Virus record (IMG/VR): IMGVR_UViG_3300044628_000444
Span: 1 to 23,388 of that record
DNA: 23,388 nucleotides
Direction: 5' to 3' (one strand)
Origin: a virus
The notes beneath the pieces are model-generated. The model was not told where the DNA came from and did not search any database. It saw only the letters and a list, made by a program, of their open reading frames with translations. The position numbers and the translations under genes were made by a program. Below are positions 1 through 7,194 of the stretch, one piece after another. Within the stretch, counting starts at the first letter, position 1, and every line of letters starts with the position of its first letter.

Positions 1-40
1 ATTGAATTGCTTGTCTTATATCCGTTACTTGTACGCTCAT
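1..40 (-). CDS. 5' end of next baseplate/tail gene (partial, runs off window)
   Basis: An ATG at 40-38 opens a frame that runs off the left edge after 13 codons (MSVQVTDIRQAIQ). It starts 1 nt after the stop codon of the gpD-like gene, the same tight spacing seen through the rest of this operon. Its position after the hub gene suggests another baseplate component, but 13 residues are too few to assign a family. Confidence 0.5.
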   Translation of the reverse strand, partial: MSVQVTDIRQAIQ

Positions 41-41
41 A

Positions 42-1037
42 TTATGCTATTCTACGTTCTAATTCGATTGTCTGTTTACCGCCCTCCGATGTGCTTACTT
101 CTGTTATAACTGATTTTATTAAGTATTTGCCTTTACGCTCGGGGTACTTCCAACTATCAATCACTGCATAATCACCCGGCACAACTAACGGCTCTAAAAA
201 TGTTTTAAAGTTGCCATAATAACCAGTGTAATTAGACTGCTCTAAAAACGAATTACATTTAGCATCTAAATCTGCCTTTGTGCCACCTAACTGAAACACC
301 GTTCTAACATCGCCATCTGTTGCTCCTTTTGGATAGATTACAGGCTCCTCAAATACTCCATTGTTTACTAATATACCTTTGACCAAAACTTTAACGTCAT
401 CCTTTTTTAAGTAGGTTAAACCCATGCCCTCTTTAACCATTTTTTCAAATAAGAAAACCGCTTTCATAGCTTCATCTTTATAAAACGGCAATCCAACACG
501 AAGCACACCATTAACGAAAAACGAAAATAAACCGTATTGGTCGCGTAACACTTGCAGCACTTTACCAACACTTACTTCTTGTAGTCTAATTTGCCCTAAT
601 TGTGCGGTTAAATCAACTTTGTAAGGCACATTGGTATTAGTCAACATCTTACCGATAAAAGTGTTTAAATCAACGCTTTTGTATGATAGGTTTGGTGCAA
701 TAGCCTGCTTCAATAAAAACATTTCATCCTCGCACAATATTTCAATCGGCACGTTGTTGTTAATCTTTGAAATGTATCCTGTGAATATTACGGTTTCGTT
801 TGGGTAATAAGCCGCAATAATTTTAATCTTATCGCCTCTGCGCATAAGTGCATTTGCACCCTCATAAATGTTTTTTTTATCGTACGTTACATTTCTCGGT
901 AATGTTACTGATGCCGTTTGTGTTTGCTTGTCGAATGAACGCGAAACAGTAACTTTGTTTACCGCAGAAAATGTGAACGTATCACTGCGCCCATCACCTT
1001 GTTGTTCAACTATCACTCGGCAAACAATTCTAAACAT
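42..1037 (-). CDS. baseplate hub protein, phage late control gpD-like
   Basis: This 331-aa protein looks like a gpD/gp27-type baseplate hub, which joins the tail tube to the tail spike and baseplate in contractile-tailed phages. Supporting features are a beta-rich N-terminus with alternating polar residues, a central stretch at about residues 95-185 (ILCEDEMFLLKQ, then SVGKVLQVLRDQYGL and FSFFVNGVLRVGLP) typical of hub domains, and a C-terminal beta segment (VVPGDYAVIDSWKYPERKGKYLI) that resembles the closing domain of gpD-like proteins. It follows the tape measure and a DUF6046-like gene, the normal place for a hub. The start ATG overlaps the end of the preceding gene by 8 nt, which indicates translational coupling. 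The assignment rests on motif feel and gene order, not on an alignment. Confidence 0.6.
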   Translation of the reverse strand: MFRIVCRVIVEQQGDGRSDTFTFSAVNKVTVSRSFDKQTQTASVTLPRNVTYDKKNIYEGANALMRRGDKIKIIAAYYPNETVIFTGYISKINNNVPIEILCEDEMFLLKQAIAPNLSYKSVDLNTFIGKMLTNTNVPYKVDLTAQLGQIRLQEVSVGKVLQVLRDQYGLFSFFVNGVLRVGLPFYKDEAMKAVFLFEKMVKEGMGLTYLKKDDVKVLVKGILVNNGVFEEPVIYPKGATDGDVRTVFQLGGTKADLDAKCNSFLEQSNYTGYYGNFKTFLEPLVVPGDYAVIDSWKYPERKGKYLIKSVITEVSTSEGGKQTIELERRIA

Positions 1038-1728
1038 CTTTAGTTGTTTTAGAAATTGTAAAATCTATATCACTCACGCAAGTCCATTGAAAGTATTGCA
1101 CATTGCGAAGTCCTTGTTGTTGCGATAATTGGCAACTTTCAACAACGATTTGATTTACTCCTAAAATGTCATTAAGAAACGAATTTACAACTTTTAAAGG
1201 CACTGGCGCACTTGCATAGCTTTTAATCAATCTTGCATCGTCATCGGGGTATTGGTCGGGGTTTTGCGTTGCCACATATCCGCGTATGGTTATTGACATA
1301 TCACTTTCGCCAATATACTCTTTGACCGTTCCCTTATAATCAATAATTTCGGTTTTGATAATTGTTTTGTTTACTGTTGCATCAATGATAACACCGTTAA
1401 GGAATAAACCATCTGTGCCTGCCGTATTAATACCCGGTGCTATTCTAATAGAACCTTTTACTTTATTGCCTGCTAAAAAGTTTGGTGTTTCAACGTATTC
1501 GTTCGTAAACTCATTGTATTCAAATGTTGTATATTCAGGCTTTTCAATAAACAATGTTCCATAAACAGGTGTGCCTAACAACGAAGTTGCATCGGGCTTA
1601 TCTGTTACAATGTTTAAGTTATTAGCAGCTATTATTGCACGTTGCACTATGGGCAGCCCATAGCCCTTTGCTAATGTTCTTGTATTTACCTTTGCTAACG
1701 GTTGGGGTATGTTAAATTGTATTGACAT
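1030..1728 (-). CDS. DUF6046-like baseplate/tail protein
   Basis: This 232-aa protein resembles the DUF6046 family, found in Bacteroidota phages between tape measure and hub. In that position phages usually encode the protein that links the tape measure/tube end to the hub (the gp53/LysM-type position). The C-terminal half has the characteristic pattern IRGYVATQNPDQYPDDDARL, followed by a predicted helix (VPLKVVNSFLNDILGV) and VVESCQLSQQQGLRNVQYF, a conserved-looking 'strand plus Gln-rich turn'. There is no signal peptide or membrane segment. It starts 6 nt after the tape measure stop and overlaps the hub gene. Family membership is from memory of the sequence pattern; the function is inferred from position. 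Confidence 0.5.
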   Translation of the reverse strand: MSIQFNIPQPLAKVNTRTLAKGYGLPIVQRAIIAANNLNIVTDKPDATSLLGTPVYGTLFIEKPEYTTFEYNEFTNEYVETPNFLAGNKVKGSIRIAPGINTAGTDGLFLNGVIIDATVNKTIIKTEIIDYKGTVKEYIGESDMSITIRGYVATQNPDQYPDDDARLIKSYASAPVPLKVVNSFLNDILGVNQIVVESCQLSQQQGLRNVQYFQWTCVSDIDFTISKTTKDV

Positions 1729-1734
1729 CGAATT

Positions 1735-3150
1735 TTATTTAGTTGCCATTAAAGAAAAATCATTAACTGCTTCAATCAGTGCTTGGGCCACTTGCTCTTT
1801 GATTTGATTTGCACCCTCTTTTATATTTGTTGTGTTCAAAGTAACCGATCCAAACTCTTTAATTTGTATATTGAAATTCTGCACACCTCTGCTTTCAACT
1901 ACGTTTGTAGATGTGCCACCTTTAGCTTTGGTTGTGGAATCGGCTGGACCACCCATAGCTGCTGCGGTTGTTGTTGATGGCGCGGTTTTAAGTAAGCCTA
2001 TTTGACCTTTAACCTCACCTAATGCTCCGTAAATTGAAGCACGTTTTCTGCTAAATTCTGTTTCATCTATTAATCCTTTATTATAATCTTTTCTTAAATT
2101 TGTTAATCTATTTATTAATTCTGTTTGGTTTGTTATTGCTTCATTTAAAGTTGCTGCGGGTGTAGTAACAAATTCGGAATATAATTCCTTTTGATAATCC
2201 AACATCATAAGTTTAGCATCTTTGCCTGTCCTAAACTCATACATCATATCTCGCCACGATGAAAAGAAATTGCCAAATTGTTCTGCTCCATTTTTAGCAT
2301 AATTTTCGGCCATTATATTGCCTTGTGCAAATGCATCTGACATTTTAGAAACAAACTCATTTGCCCACTTTACAGTGCTTGCAATTATACCTGTTTGGCT
2401 TTTACCGATATTAACTTTTAACTGCTCATAGCTATCACCTAACATACTTAACTGACCGCCTGTTGTTTTGGTTTGTTCAGCCATCATATTAAAAAACATT
2501 CCACCCTCCGCAGTCATTGATTGAAATGCTTTTTCAATTTCTTTAAAGCCTACTTTGCCATCAGTAACAAGTGTCATTACTTCACTATCAGCAACACCAA
2601 ACTGTTTTGCTAATTCTTTAACAATTGGAATACCACGACCTGTAAACTGATAGATGTCTTTTGCAAACGCTCTACCTTGCGTTTTAAGCGTTCCGTATAA
2701 GTAAGCAATATCGCCAAATGGTATCTTTAGCGCACTTGCAACATCGCCTAACATACGAATATTTTCAACTACTTTTCCTGCGCTGAATCCATAGGCTAAA
2801 AGTTGCTTTGTGGCATCCTGAACCTCAACTAAACTAAATGGTGTTGTTTTGGCAGTTTCAACTAACTGATTTTCTAATGCTTTAGCCGCTTGCGCATCGC
2901 CATGCATTAATGTTCTTAATGATGACGAAAAATATTCGTAATTTACTAAACTTTTTACAACCTCGCGACCAAATGAAACAATACCAGCAGCACCTAAACC
3001 AATACCCAAAGCACCACCTAACCCACTAATGCTTCTTTGCGCTTGGTTTACTGCACCATTCAACTTTTCAGTATTAGAAGTAGCACTTTTAATGCCACTG
3101 CTAAACTTATCTTTGAGGCTTAAAATATATTCAACACTATTATTTGCCAT
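1735..3150 (-). CDS. tape measure protein
   Basis: This 471-aa protein carries the tape-measure N-terminal domain at about residues 60-245 (VNYEYFSSSLRTLMHGD, TPFSLVEVQDATKQLLAYGF, DIYQFTGRGIPIVKELAKQFG). This domain is shared by many tape measure proteins, which set tail length and line the tube lumen. Residues 43-60 form a glycine-rich hydrophobic segment (LGGALGIGLGAAGIVSF region). A helical region at about 320-390 is followed by a low-complexity Ala/Thr linker and a beta-rich C-terminus. At 471 residues it is short for a tape measure, so the contractile tail should be short. The ATG overlaps the frameshifted chaperone frame by 11 nt, the arrangement expected for a chaperone-tape measure pair. 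Confidence 0.9.
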   Translation of the reverse strand: MANNSVEYILSLKDKFSSGIKSATSNTEKLNGAVNQAQRSISGLGGALGIGLGAAGIVSFGREVVKSLVNYEYFSSSLRTLMHGDAQAAKALENQLVETAKTTPFSLVEVQDATKQLLAYGFSAGKVVENIRMLGDVASALKIPFGDIAYLYGTLKTQGRAFAKDIYQFTGRGIPIVKELAKQFGVADSEVMTLVTDGKVGFKEIEKAFQSMTAEGGMFFNMMAEQTKTTGGQLSMLGDSYEQLKVNIGKSQTGIIASTVKWANEFVSKMSDAFAQGNIMAENYAKNGAEQFGNFFSSWRDMMYEFRTGKDAKLMMLDYQKELYSEFVTTPAATLNEAITNQTELINRLTNLRKDYNKGLIDETEFSRKRASIYGALGEVKGQIGLLKTAPSTTTAAAMGGPADSTTKAKGGTSTNVVESRGVQNFNIQIKEFGSVTLNTTNIKEGANQIKEQVAQALIEAVNDFSLMATK

Positions 3151-3325
3151 TTTTCTTGTCTTGAATTGTACCGTTAAACTTTAACACCCACATAATGCTT
3201 TCAATAGCTTCACTCCATTGCTCATCATTCATTGCATTTGGGTCTTGTTGGTAATAAAAACGGATGAGTGCATTTTGACGCGCAAACTCATCCGTTTCAA
3301 GTAATCGTTTTGCAGAATCTAATTT
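3140..3325 (-). CDS. tail assembly chaperone, -1 frameshift extension (gpT-like)
   Basis: This frame has no start codon of its own. It continues the upstream 100-aa chaperone if ribosomes slip by -1 on the run of nine A residues at 3331-3323. It adds 61 residues beginning KLDSAKRLLETDEFARQNAL and ending in a helical segment with EQWSEAIESIMWVLKF, then stops at 3142-3140 inside the tape measure start. The slipped product would be 160 aa (99 + 61 residues). A non-shifted protein plus a fused longer form is the classic lambda G/GT arrangement of tail assembly chaperones in front of the tape measure gene. The open frame, the slippery run and the location all agree; frameshifting efficiency is unknown. 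Confidence 0.8.
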   Translation of the reverse strand, partial: KLDSAKRLLETDEFARQNALIRFYYQQDPNAMNDEQWSEAIESIMWVLKFNGTIQDKKNGK

Positions 3326-3331
3326 TTTTTT
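3258..3331 (-). promoter_or_regulatory. programmed -1 frameshift site with downstream hairpin
   Basis: Nine A residues (3331-3323 on the minus strand) contain A-AAA-AAA in the zero frame (3331-3325), a canonical X-XXY-YYZ slippery heptamer, followed 3 nt later by the TAG stop. Downstream, AAACGGATGAGT (3297-3286) is perfectly complementary to ACTCATCCGTTT (3269-3258): a 12-bp stem with a 16-nt loop. The spacer from heptamer to stem is 27 nt, longer than the usual 5-9 nt, so the hairpin may act indirectly or not at all. Transcriptional slippage on the nine-A run is an alternative mechanism giving the same fusion. Confidence 0.75.
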
Positions 3332-3621
3332 AACTCACCTGCTTCGGATTCTAACATTGGCAGGATTGTTCTTGCTGCGCTGCGTAACGCTTTGAAATCA
3401 TTAATAATAGCATTCACATCGCCCTCAACACAAAGTGTTCTTAAAAACGATTCTACACCCATTAATTCATCTTTAGCAATTAACGCACTTACTGTCTTGT
3501 AAGCAAGTCTATCCATTTCACGTAAGTAAACTGTCAAAGGCGCACCTTGTCTGTTGTTTACCGTTAGTGTGTAGATTTCAACACCAGCGTGCTTTGATTT
3601 TAATTCTTCAATATTTGTCAT
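3319..3621 (-). CDS. tail assembly chaperone (gpG-like)
   Basis: This 100-aa protein is the unshifted form of the tail assembly chaperone, which keeps the tape measure soluble and ready for tube assembly. It has a beta-rich first third (VEIYTLTVNNRQGAPLTVYLRE) followed by helices (LAYKTVSALIAKDEL, ESFLRTLCVEGDVNAIINDF), a plausible TAC fold. It ends at a TAG at 3321-3319 directly after the poly-A slippery run (...ELKKN-stop). It sits between tail tube and tape measure genes, the conserved location for this function. No start-proximal Shine-Dalgarno is seen, as for its neighbours. Confidence 0.8.
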   Translation of the reverse strand: MTNIEELKSKHAGVEIYTLTVNNRQGAPLTVYLREMDRLAYKTVSALIAKDELMGVESFLRTLCVEGDVNAIINDFKALRSAARTILPMLESEAGELKKN

Positions 3622-3643
3622 TTGTTTTTTGATTTGGTTTGCG

Positions 3644-3651
3644 CAAATTTA
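3644..3651 (-). promoter_or_regulatory. possible -7 element (TAAATTTG) upstream of the chaperone gene
   Basis: TAAATTTG on the minus strand matches the Bacteroidota -7 consensus TAnnTTTG and lies 22 nt before the chaperone ATG, overlapping the 3' end of the tube gene. No TTTG is present at the expected distance upstream, so this is only a weak promoter candidate. Confidence 0.25.
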
Positions 3652-4080
3652 CTAAACAAATTCAATATGTGAAATAATTAACTCCAAATCCATCGGAATA
3701 GATGTGTCACCAGTTGCAGAAGTAATCATGTTTGTTTTAAATCTGCAATTTCTGATTTTGTGAACCACAGGAATCAAATTTACATCTGTAAAAGTTACAA
3801 TGATATCAAACTCTGGAATGTCTTGTATGCGACCGTTAGGCGCTACTGATACAATGTTCATTACTTCGTTCATTAAGATTGTAACGCTTGCAGTTGGCTC
3901 AATTTGACCATAACCGCGCGATACAGGATAACGACCTGTTGCGTAGATGTTTTCACTGTTGTCTGTTTCTCCGTATTCGATGGCAGTTACTCCAAGAATA
4001 GGTGTTCCAAGAATAACGCAAGTAATATCTGCGAATTCATACGCTTTGCCGTTTATTAACGGTAGTCCATTTAATGCCAT
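3652..4080 (-). CDS. tail tube protein
   Basis: This 142-aa protein directly follows the sheath gene, the standard place for the tube subunit of contractile tails. It is beta-rich throughout, starts with MALNGLPLINGKAYEFADITCVILG and carries a mid-region of alternating strands (EPTASVTILMNEVMNIV, EFDIIVTFTDVNLIPVVHKIRNCRF), consistent with the XkdM/gp19-type tube fold that stacks as hexameric rings around the tape measure. Length is typical (about 140-170 aa). It starts 3 nt after the sheath stop, so the two are probably co-translated in the equal amounts needed. Assignment is from context, length and fold appearance. Confidence 0.75.
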   Translation of the reverse strand: MALNGLPLINGKAYEFADITCVILGTPILGVTAIEYGETDNSENIYATGRYPVSRGYGQIEPTASVTILMNEVMNIVSVAPNGRIQDIPEFDIIVTFTDVNLIPVVHKIRNCRFKTNMITSATGDTSIPMDLELIISHIEFV

Positions 4081-4083
4081 GTT

Positions 4084-5631
4084 TTATACTGATTTTACAA
4101 ATCCAACATTTACTTTAATTATACGAGCAACACCTAACGGAACATTTTGTAATGTCAATTCAAGTGTTGAAGTAGCAAGTACATCTTGGGCGGGGTTAAT
4201 AATTATTTTATGTGCTGACAATTCGTTGTCGGCCTCCATTTGAACCAATGGATTGTTTGCTAATGTTTCAAAATAACCGATTGTTGCATTTGTAAGCGTT
4301 CCATCGGCATTTACTTTCAATGGCGAAGACAATGCAGGCAACATATTAGCACGTACAACACGCGTAATCTTTTGGTAAACTCTGTTGTTTTCGATTGTAG
4401 AGTAGTCGCTCGTTGGTGTAACAGTTGTTTTGCTATCTGACCAATACGATCCTGCGATGCCTGTTAACTTTCTTAAAAACGTGTATGAGTAGTTATTTAG
4501 GCTCTCAAATTGACTATCAGCAAGTGCGCTATACAATTGACCATTTGAGAATGCGATAGTGTCTAATTCAGGACCTAATGCCATATTGAATTTACCTACC
4601 CACGCAATTGATTCACTTACAACTGCAAACGATACTGCCCCAAGCATTGCACCTATTGAACCTACTGATTTACCAGTTGCTTTGTAAATGTAATATCCAG
4701 CGTTAGCACCATCCTGCGCTATACACACGCTTACATTTGGCGCGGTTTGTGTTGACAAATCTACTAATGTAGCCACACTTCCTGTTGCGCTGATTTCAGC
4801 GTTCAACATAATTTGCATCGGTTTGTAAACCGCTTCGTTAGCCGTTGCAATAGCTTGTAAAGCCGCGCATTGTGCTGCTGCGAATACTACGTTTTTCTCA
4901 AACACTGCCATTTGCTTAATTGAACCACTTGCATAATTTTGCATCAATGTCAACGCTCCGAATGTGTATGTGCTTGCTTCTTCTTCGTATAGACCTACAT
5001 ACATCTCGCCTTTAGCTTGTATTCTAAAGTATTCGCTAATGTGGTAATGTAATGTATCAATCCAACTTGCAACACCTAAAACAGTTGAACCGCTGCCTGT
5101 TGGTTGTGTCCATGTTCCTGTTGTGCCTCCTGTAATTGTTGAAGCGTATGGTGTTCCGCTATTCGGGAAAATACCCTCACCGCCTTTAGTTGTTACTAAT
5201 AAAGATGCAGTTGAATTTGTTGCACTAAATCCATGTGTTTGCGTTTCTGCGTTGATAGCTGCGGCAAGTGCTGCGGCTGCGGTTGTAGTGCTTACAACAT
5301 CAGCAGCTACCATTGTGTAAGTTGATAATACTGTTTCAATTCCTAATATTCCTGTATAGGTTATTGCAACGGTATCGCCAACGGCAGGAGTTCCACCAAC
5401 TACCATCTTTGCAACGGCTTTGGTTTCGCCTAAATGTGTATCCGTAATTCCTAATGTTTCAGCATCGGCAACTGAAAATATTTTTTTGATTCTATCGCTG
5501 GAAGTAAAGCCAGTTGGTAATGTGCCACCACTCGGATAGTAATGTGCATAACCCGAAACGTAATCTGTGCCGGGTAATGCTCTGCCTAAACCGCTTGTGC
5601 TTTTGACAAAGTTTATATTTGGTAATGCCAT
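4084..5631 (-). CDS. tail sheath protein (DUF2586-like)
   Basis: This 515-aa protein is the contractile sheath subunit, whose rings around the tube shorten on infection. The C-terminal third matches the DUF2586-type sheath pattern: SYTFLRKLTGIAGSYWSDSKT, then STIENNRVYQKITRVVRANMLP, then ELTLQNVPLGVARIIKVNVGF. The N-terminus (FVKSTSGLGRALPGTDYVSG) is the typical start of this family. Residues about 75-185 form a Thr/Ala/Gly-rich beta insertion (VAITYTG, TTTAAAALAAAINAET) that looks like an extra surface domain. The gene precedes the tube gene and follows a hairpin terminator, so its transcription may be partly separated from that of the capsid gene. Confidence 0.85.
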   Translation of the reverse strand: MALPNINFVKSTSGLGRALPGTDYVSGYAHYYPSGGTLPTGFTSSDRIKKIFSVADAETLGITDTHLGETKAVAKMVVGGTPAVGDTVAITYTGILGIETVLSTYTMVAADVVSTTTAAAALAAAINAETQTHGFSATNSTASLLVTTKGGEGIFPNSGTPYASTITGGTTGTWTQPTGSGSTVLGVASWIDTLHYHISEYFRIQAKGEMYVGLYEEEASTYTFGALTLMQNYASGSIKQMAVFEKNVVFAAAQCAALQAIATANEAVYKPMQIMLNAEISATGSVATLVDLSTQTAPNVSVCIAQDGANAGYYIYKATGKSVGSIGAMLGAVSFAVVSESIAWVGKFNMALGPELDTIAFSNGQLYSALADSQFESLNNYSYTFLRKLTGIAGSYWSDSKTTVTPTSDYSTIENNRVYQKITRVVRANMLPALSSPLKVNADGTLTNATIGYFETLANNPLVQMEADNELSAHKIIINPAQDVLATSTLELTLQNVPLGVARIIKVNVGFVKSV

Positions 5632-5646
5632 TTATTTTTTAGTATT

Positions 5647-5681
5647 AAAAAAGGCCTACCTACATTATAGCGGGTAGGCCT
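5647..5681 (-). terminator. intrinsic terminator or attenuator between capsid and sheath genes
   Basis: On the minus strand AGGCCTACC (5681-5673) and GGTAGGCCT (5660-5652) form a perfect 9-bp stem with a 12-nt loop, followed by a run of six T (5652-5647, the first of which pairs in the stem). The T tract ends 15 nt before the sheath ATG. It would lower sheath/tail transcription relative to the very abundant capsid protein. No promoter-like sequence follows it, so readthrough must supply the tail genes. Confidence 0.8.
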
Positions 5682-5683
5682 CT

Positions 5684-5697
5684 TTAGTTTATAATTA
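5684..5697 (-). repeat. leader repeat copy 1 (AATTATAAACTAA)
   Basis: The 13-mer AATTATAAACTAA is here, preceded by T, between the capsid stop and the terminator hairpin, 52 nt before the sheath ATG. Exact copies occur at 6658-6670 and 23356-23368, all on the coding strand and all in leaders. Confidence 0.6.
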
Positions 5698-5704
5698 TTT
5701 TAGA

Positions 5705-6640
5705 TTAAGATACCCAAGTTTGAACCAACGCTGCAACACCTTTCATATCAGCACGCAAAATCGCAGAACCTAACATTACTTCCATGTTGAAGATTGAACC
5801 TAAATATTCAGGCTTACCGTTACCGTTTGAACCACTATCATACAAAGGTGTCATTGAACCTAATGCACGTGCAACAGTTGTTGAATGGAACGCGATGCAA
5901 GCAAGGTTGTCAGTAGTTGCAGTTGCAGCACCGAAAGCCTTTGGTGTAGTTACGGTATTAGCGTAAACTGATACCACTGGGCGCATCATTATTTCGAATC
6001 CGTAAAGCATTGCAACGATACCGTTTTGCAATACGTTTGGTTGGTTTTGGAATCCGTTGTAAGATGCTCTGATTACATCACTGATTTGGAATAACTCCCA
6101 AAACATATCAGTTGACATTAACAACTTACGATTTTGTCTTGGAACATTGTCCTTGTCTAACTTGCTTGCTAATGAAGCAATGTCAGCAAGTGTAACGGCT
6201 TTACGTGTTCCTGTTGCACCCGGAGCTAATGATGTAGCAACTGCTGAACCTGTTGTGCCAACGATGTTAGCAGCACCTGTTGCAGACCAAGAAATAGCAA
6301 CTTCATCACCAATACGTTGTGTAAGTGTAGTGATTTGTTGACCAAGTACGCTTTGACGCTTGTCATAACTGATTTGCAATTCATCCAAATTACTAATCAA
6401 TGTTGGCTCTAAAGCGAATTGATTAAGTGCATAAGTTCTATCAGTATCTGTTCTCTCGCTGATAGCTAAAGGGAAAGTTGCAGGATTCTTAACCACCGTT
6501 GGGTTTGAACCTGATTGTGGAACGTGTACTGTTCCGAATGCGATATACGCGCTATGATCTACGGAGTAAGGTAAGAAGTCAGCATTTCTGTTTAACGCTT
6601 CTTGTACATCCTGTACCCAAATTTCTTTTATTAATGCCAT
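5705..6640 (-). CDS. major capsid protein
   Basis: This 311-aa protein is the best candidate for the major capsid subunit. It follows the protease/scaffold and a decoration-like gene and precedes the sheath gene. The composition is typical of HK97-fold capsid proteins: a helical N-terminus (IKEIWVQDVQEALNRNADF), an extended-loop-like region (HVPQSGSNPTVVKNPATFP), a long helix at about 85-120 (TLISNLDELQISYDKRQSVLGQQI) and a C-terminal beta region (MTPLYDSGSNGNGKPEYLGSIFNMEVM). Length is normal for a major capsid protein. The ATG follows an unstructured A-rich leader carrying the 13-mer repeat, and a terminator lies right after the gene; both fit a highly expressed gene. It has no visible propeptide boundary. 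Confidence 0.8.
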   Translation of the reverse strand: MALIKEIWVQDVQEALNRNADFLPYSVDHSAYIAFGTVHVPQSGSNPTVVKNPATFPLAISERTDTDRTYALNQFALEPTLISNLDELQISYDKRQSVLGQQITTLTQRIGDEVAISWSATGAANIVGTTGSAVATSLAPGATGTRKAVTLADIASLASKLDKDNVPRQNRKLLMSTDMFWELFQISDVIRASYNGFQNQPNVLQNGIVAMLYGFEIMMRPVVSVYANTVTTPKAFGAATATTDNLACIAFHSTTVARALGSMTPLYDSGSNGNGKPEYLGSIFNMEVMLGSAILRADMKGVAALVQTWVS

Positions 6641-6657
6641 TTTATTTTAGTTGTTTT

Positions 6658-6671
6658 TTAGTTTATAATTA
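6658..6671 (-). repeat. leader repeat copy 2 (AATTATAAACTAA)
   Basis: A second exact copy of the 13-mer lies 17 nt upstream of the capsid ATG (6640), overlapping the stop codon of the preceding gene. The copy at 23356-23368 has nearly the same spacing (18 nt) to its ATG. Confidence 0.6.
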
Positions 6672-7004
6672 ATCTATTTGAATTTTTGCGCCACATGGTA
6701 AAAAGATAGTTCCATCATACCAAAATGATTGACACCATGTTTTACCTGCTGCACCTGTAACTGTTGGAGCATCAATACCAGTACCAAAAGTAAAAGTTTC
6801 AGATGCGGTTGTTTTTACTTTTAAATGCAATGCTGCTCCTGCCTTTAATTCGCTTGAAAGCGTTAAGTCAAGTGTTGCGTTACCTGTTAACGTAGTCAAT
6901 GCAGAAACTACTGTTTCATTATTACTAATTGTTGCGGTTGTTGTACCGGTGGCAGCAATCGTTAACGTGCCTGCTGCGCCAAATGGGTTGTTGATTGTTG
7001 CCAT
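6669..7004 (-). CDS. small structural protein, possible capsid decoration protein
   Basis: This 111-aa Thr/Ala/Gly-rich protein (MATINNPFGAAGTLTIAATG; then TTLTGNATLDLTLSSELKAG) is a predicted all-beta protein lying directly upstream of the capsid gene, where phages often encode head decoration proteins. Its ATG shares one base with the stop of the preceding gene (TAATG), so the two are coupled. There is no signal peptide or catalytic motif. The decoration role is inferred from position and composition only; a head-fibre or other virion protein is equally possible. Confidence 0.5.
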   Translation of the reverse strand: MATINNPFGAAGTLTIAATGTTTATISNNETVVSALTTLTGNATLDLTLSSELKAGAALHLKVKTTASETFTFGTGIDAPTVTGAAGKTWCQSFWYDGTIFLPCGAKIQID

Positions 7005-7192
7005 TATTTTTTATTTGTTTTTATTGGTTTGTTTTCTATTTGATTGTCTTCTGTTTCTCTAACCTTAACGATGTAATGCATATTGTTTGACTGCGCGTAA
7101 CTTGCTGCCTCTGTATGTTTGATGAAGCAATTGCCATCCTCAAAACAATATAGCATATTAACAGTTGGGTTTGCGTTCCAAATTGCTTCCAT
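7004..7192 (-). CDS. hypothetical small protein
   Basis: This 62-aa protein of unknown function has a Lys-rich C-terminus (NQIENKPIKTNKK) and a core with aromatic residues and two cysteines (MLYCFEDGNCFIKHTEAASYA). It fits tightly between the protease/scaffold gene (2 nt gap) and the decoration-like gene (1-nt overlap), so it is a genuine member of the capsid operon. Similar small proteins sit next to capsid genes in other Bacteroidota phages. No family is recognised. Confidence 0.6.
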   Translation of the reverse strand: MEAIWNANPTVNMLYCFEDGNCFIKHTEAASYAQSNNMHYIVKVRETEDNQIENKPIKTNKK

Positions 7193-7194
7193 TG

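Noticed and set aside
5661-5697. Loop of the capsid-sheath hairpin pairing with upstream ATTATA, as in leaders A and B
   Set aside because: Only six A/U pairs, and the upstream part is the 13-mer repeat that occurs elsewhere without a hairpin; probably chance.
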